A stretch of 64,000 nucleotides of DNA from Candidatus Babelota bacterium (GTDB taxonomy: Bacteria; Babelota; Babeliae; Babelales; Babelaceae): positions 894 to 64,893 of the forward strand of contig JAMCTG010000001.1 in NCBI GenBank assembly GCA_023379005.1. The letters are read 5' to 3'. Made by a program: the position numbers and the translations under genes. Of this stretch, positions 61,497 to 64,000 are shown in pieces. How positions within the stretch are numbered: the stretch's first letter is position 1; each line of letters begins with the position of its first letter. The notes under the pieces were generated by a model. The model worked only from the letters and a program-made list of their open reading frames with translations, made no database searches and was not told the origin of the DNA.

Positions 61497-62182
61497 ATCC
61501 CAAAATTCCTTTTTGTATTTTCAAAATGTTTATATGCATTATTTAAATGTTCTAAATTTATATCTGGCCAAAGACAATCCAAAAAATAAAGTTCACTATA
61601 AGCAGCTTGAAACAATAAAAAATTACTTAGTCGATGCATGCCACCAGTACGAATTATTAAATCCGGTTCTGGTATGCCATAAGTCCACAAGTTTTCTTGA
61701 AACTTTTTTTCAGACAAATCATTTTCGTCAAGTAAGCCTTGTTTAACTTGAGAAACTATTTTTTTAACACCGGCCAAAATTTCCTGCTGACCACCATAAC
61801 AAAAAAGTAAATTAACTTGCAACTTTGATAAATCTTGAGTTGATTGTTCAATTTTTATACTTTTTTGCAAAACGTTTTCTGGAAATAAAGATCGGTCTCC
61901 AATAAATTTTACTTTTACTTCCTTTTCAAATAAAAAATCTAAATGATTTTCAGATTCTTCGACTAAAGTTTCGAATAGATAAGAAAGTTCTTGCGGATCT
62001 CTTTTAAAATTTTCTACAGAAAATGTATATAGAGAAAGATGTTTTATATTTTTTTCAAGACAAAAATTAATAACGTCTTTTATTACTTGAACACCCTGCC
62101 TGTGTCCCAACCAAGGCTGCATGCTTCGTTGCTTTGCCCAGCGCCTGTTACCATCCATCACCATTGCTAAATGGGTGATCAT
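61493..62182 (-). CDS. uppS: Undecaprenyl diphosphate synthase (isoprenyl transferase)
   Basis: UppS builds the C55 lipid carrier for peptidoglycan. The 229-residue protein has the catalytic MVMDGNRRWAKQR, GHRQGVQVIKDV, LSLYTFSVENFKRD, CYGGQQEI, and the C-terminal IRTGGMHRLSNFLLFQAAYSEL. The Gly-Met-His in this last motif replaces the more common Ser-Gly-Glu. AAAGG lies upstream of the ATG and the gene overlaps both neighbours by four bases, so it is in an operon with gpsA and the membrane-protein gene. Confidence 0.95.
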   Translation of the reverse strand: MITHLAMVMDGNRRWAKQRSMQPWLGHRQGVQVIKDVINFCLEKNIKHLSLYTFSVENFKRDPQELSYLFETLVEESENHLDFLFEKEVKVKFIGDRSLFPENVLQKSIKIEQSTQDLSKLQVNLLFCYGGQQEILAGVKKIVSQVKQGLLDENDLSEKKFQENLWTYGIPEPDLIIRTGGMHRLSNFLLFQAAYSELYFLDCLWPDINLEHLNNAYKHFENTKRNFGI

Positions 62183-62826
62183 AGAAACCTTTCAAGTTTT
62201 TTACCAAAAAAACTTGAGATATATGAGGATCCCAAATTAAAGGCCTCGTAGCATACGGTCATACCAAGAGCAAATACTAGGCGCTCAAACCACACAAATT
62301 GAGCCAGATTGGTCCAAAAATTTATGTCAGAGGGAACGGTATAGATATATAAAACTGTCCCGACGCAATGAGCTGTTAGAGTAGTTGCCAAGCATTTTAT
62401 AAAAATACTTTCGGTGACAATAAATGCAAAAGCAAATGGAACTAACCAATAAAACGAATACCAAGCCACATTAAAGCCAACCGGATGCATTACAAATAGA
62501 AACATTGCAATTAAAGGGATTGCAGCTTTTAAAACTCGATTTTCAGATACCATATATAGAGATGCAAAGAAAGTTGGAATGTGATATAATGAAATAATGG
62601 AAAAAGTTTTATTTAGAAATAAGTTACTTAAAATTCTTATAGAAAATATCGTACTCATTCCAGAAATGCCTAAAAATATACCGGCAAGTGGCGCGATGAA
62701 TTGGGATACCGTAAAAAATGCTTTATAGGAACCAAGAACAAAACTTAATTTTACAAACTTGCTCATCAAAATTAGAATCGCAAATGTTAATATTTGCCAA
62801 AAACGATTTGATAATGTCTTGAGCAT
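62179..62826 (-). CDS. Integral membrane protein, unknown function
   Basis: The 215-residue protein has about six transmembrane segments (AGIFLGISGM, IPLIAMFLFVMHPVGFNVAW, YWLVPFAFAFIVTE and others). It could be a transport or lipid-linked protein; no diagnostic motif is visible. AGAGGGCGG lies upstream of ATG and it overlaps uppS by four bases. It is the first gene of a three-gene operon with uppS and gpsA, so a link with envelope lipids is possible. Confidence 0.65.
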   Translation of the reverse strand: MLKTLSNRFWQILTFAILILMSKFVKLSFVLGSYKAFFTVSQFIAPLAGIFLGISGMSTIFSIRILSNLFLNKTFSIISLYHIPTFFASLYMVSENRVLKAAIPLIAMFLFVMHPVGFNVAWYSFYWLVPFAFAFIVTESIFIKCLATTLTAHCVGTVLYIYTVPSDINFWTNLAQFVWFERLVFALGMTVCYEAFNLGSSYISSFFGKKLERFL

Positions 62827-62912
62827 ATCCGCCCTCTTTTGATATGGTAAAAATGAGTACTTTTAACTAATTATATATGATTTGCAAAAATTCTAAAGTA
62901 AAGTGATTAAAT

Positions 62913-63575
62913 ATGAAATACGAAGCACTAATATTCGATATGGATGGCACTATAATAGATAGTGATCATATCTGGGTAAATGCGACCAAAAATCTTATTA
63001 TAAGTAAAGGTGTAGATTTAACTCCGGAGTTAGAAAAAGAAATAAATAGACTAACTCGCGGATTGGCACTACACAAAAGTTGTAAAATTATAAAAGATAT
63101 TATTAAGATTGAAGATTCTGTTGAAGATCTTATAAAAGAAAAAACAACAATAGCCACCAATCTTTATCGCGATGGCATCAAATTTATTCAAGGTTTTATA
63201 GAATTTCATCAAAAAGTTTTAAAACATAATTTAAAAACTGGCATTGCTACAAATGCTGATGATACAACTTTGAAAATAACTAGAGAAAAATTAAATTTAG
63301 ATAGTTTTTTTGGTGTGCATATTTATAACATTTCCCATGTAAATAATGTATGCAAACCAGATCCTGCAATATATTTACACACTGCACAAAAATTAGAAGC
63401 AAAACCGGAATTTTGCATAGCAATTGAAGATTCAGCTCATGGCGTAAAAGCTGCAAAAGGTGCAGGAATGTATTGCATCGGAATCAATACCGCAGGGTCT
63501 AAAGAGGCATTAGCTGAATCTGATATTATTGTAGACACATACACTGAAATCGATCTTGAAAAATTATTAGCATAA
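62913..63575 (+). CDS. HAD-superfamily hydrolase (beta-phosphoglucomutase-like)
   Basis: The 220-residue protein has HAD motif I FDMDGTIIDSD, motif II in GIATNADDTT, motif III Lys in CKPDPAIYL and motif IV in IEDSAHGVKAAKGAGM. The small helical cap after motif I is of the C1 type, as in phosphoglycolate phosphatase and beta-phosphoglucomutase. Substrate unknown. It starts 86 bases after the divergent membrane-protein gene and is followed with no gap by a VUT-type transporter gene. Confidence 0.88.
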   Translation: MKYEALIFDMDGTIIDSDHIWVNATKNLIISKGVDLTPELEKEINRLTRGLALHKSCKIIKDIIKIEDSVEDLIKEKTTIATNLYRDGIKFIQGFIEFHQKVLKHNLKTGIATNADDTTLKITREKLNLDSFFGVHIYNISHVNNVCKPDPAIYLHTAQKLEAKPEFCIAIEDSAHGVKAAKGAGMYCIGINTAGSKEALAESDIIVDTYTEIDLEKLLA

Positions 63576-64000
63576 ATGATCAACGAACAAATTTTTTTAC
63601 TCTACATATTATTTTTAAGCTCTGCTTGTATTGTGGCATTAAAATTTGCAAAAGAAGCTTTAGTTGCATTAATTTGCACTCAAGTAATCTTGGCAAATCT
63701 TTTTGTTGTAAAACAAATTAATTTGTTTGGTTTAACAGCCACAGCATCTGATGCTTTGGCCGTAGGTGCTGCTCTTGGTTTAAACTTGCTTCAGGAATAT
63801 TATAAAAAGCCGATAGCTATTAAAACAATTTGGATAAGTTTTTTGTGCATGATTACCTACACAATTGCATCTATTTTGCATTTGTCTTATGCATCTGCGC
63901 AAACAGATACAACTCAAATTTGTTTTGAAAATTTATTAACACCTATGCCGAGAATTGCTGCAGCATCTTTATTTACATATGTCATTGTGCAAAATTTAGA
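63576..64000 (+). CDS. VUT/YhhQ-family transporter (queuosine precursor type), partial
   Basis: The first 141 codons of a membrane protein that runs past the right edge. It has several transmembrane helices and the family core ANLFVVKQINLFGLTATASD followed by a LNLLQEYYKK-type segment. YhhQ proteins import queuosine precursors such as preQ0 or preQ1. The ATG directly follows the stop of the HAD gene. The end is missing because of the window edge. Confidence 0.8.
   Translation, partial: MINEQIFLLYILFLSSACIVALKFAKEALVALICTQVILANLFVVKQINLFGLTATASDALAVGAALGLNLLQEYYKKPIAIKTIWISFLCMITYTIASILHLSYASAQTDTTQICFENLLTPMPRIAAASLFTYVIVQNL

Noticed and set aside
1-64000. CRISPR array or insertion sequence
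   Set aside because: No regularly spaced direct repeats with unique spacers, and no transposase or cas gene was recognised on either strand.

Overview
The window is strongly AT-rich (GC-rich stretches are almost confined to tRNAs, rnpB and one unexplained locus), uses the standard code with TGA as stop, and encodes a bacterium with a peptidoglycan pathway (murA, murG, class A PBP, uppS, glmM). A large share of the other genes encode small proteins with Sec signal peptides, including ankyrin, Sel1 and TPR proteins. Tandem paralogues, short A/T homopolymers, degraded genes and sparse regulation fit a reduced-genome, host-associated bacterium. The style resembles Candidatus Dependentiae (TM6), an inference from gene content and not from a search.

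Layout. 0-2.3 kb: secreted acidic coiled-coil paralogues and a convergent BclB-like secreted protein. 2.3-12.9 kb: ankyrin protein, UvrD/PcrA helicase, trpS, a broken-up cdaA-cdaR-glmM locus in which the diadenylate cyclase has lost both catalytic motifs, a DUF502 protein and a methyltransferase. 13-30 kb (minus strand): a long information-processing block, read from right to left as tRNA-Tyr, Gly, Thr, Thr, rpmG, tRNA-Trp, secE, nusG, rplK-A-J-L, rpoB, rpoC, tRNA-Val, rpsO, pnp, rph, holA-like. The tuf gene often found here is missing, and RpoB carries a cysteine-rich insertion near its N terminus. 29.8-50.8 kb: tsaE, a NYN nuclease, a lone atpG, murA, a DMT transporter, secreted proteins of unknown function, upp, a secreted PLP-fold enzyme, a P-type ATPase, DUF721, TPR, murG, two ankyrin proteins, PBP1, rnpB and a PASTA protein.

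50.8-57.1 kb is the most unusual part: about fourteen consecutive small genes, nearly all encoding a signal peptide plus one or two further hydrophobic segments. Many share the same leader and Shine-Dalgarno sequence. One gene is frameshifted in an A7 tract, and the array ends with a secreted macrodomain protein that lacks a start codon. It is followed by a GC-rich, highly self-complementary intergenic locus that looks like a structured RNA, and by an antitoxin-like gene with its DNA-binding domain missing.

57.7-64 kb: two ankyrin paralogues, each preceded by a duplicated fragment of the 3' end of gpsA, then gpsA itself, uppS, a membrane protein, a HAD phosphatase and the start of a VUT/YhhQ transporter. 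The housekeeping genes maintain transcription, translation and the cell wall. The secreted and ankyrin proteins are the likely interface with a host and carry most of the duplication and decay.
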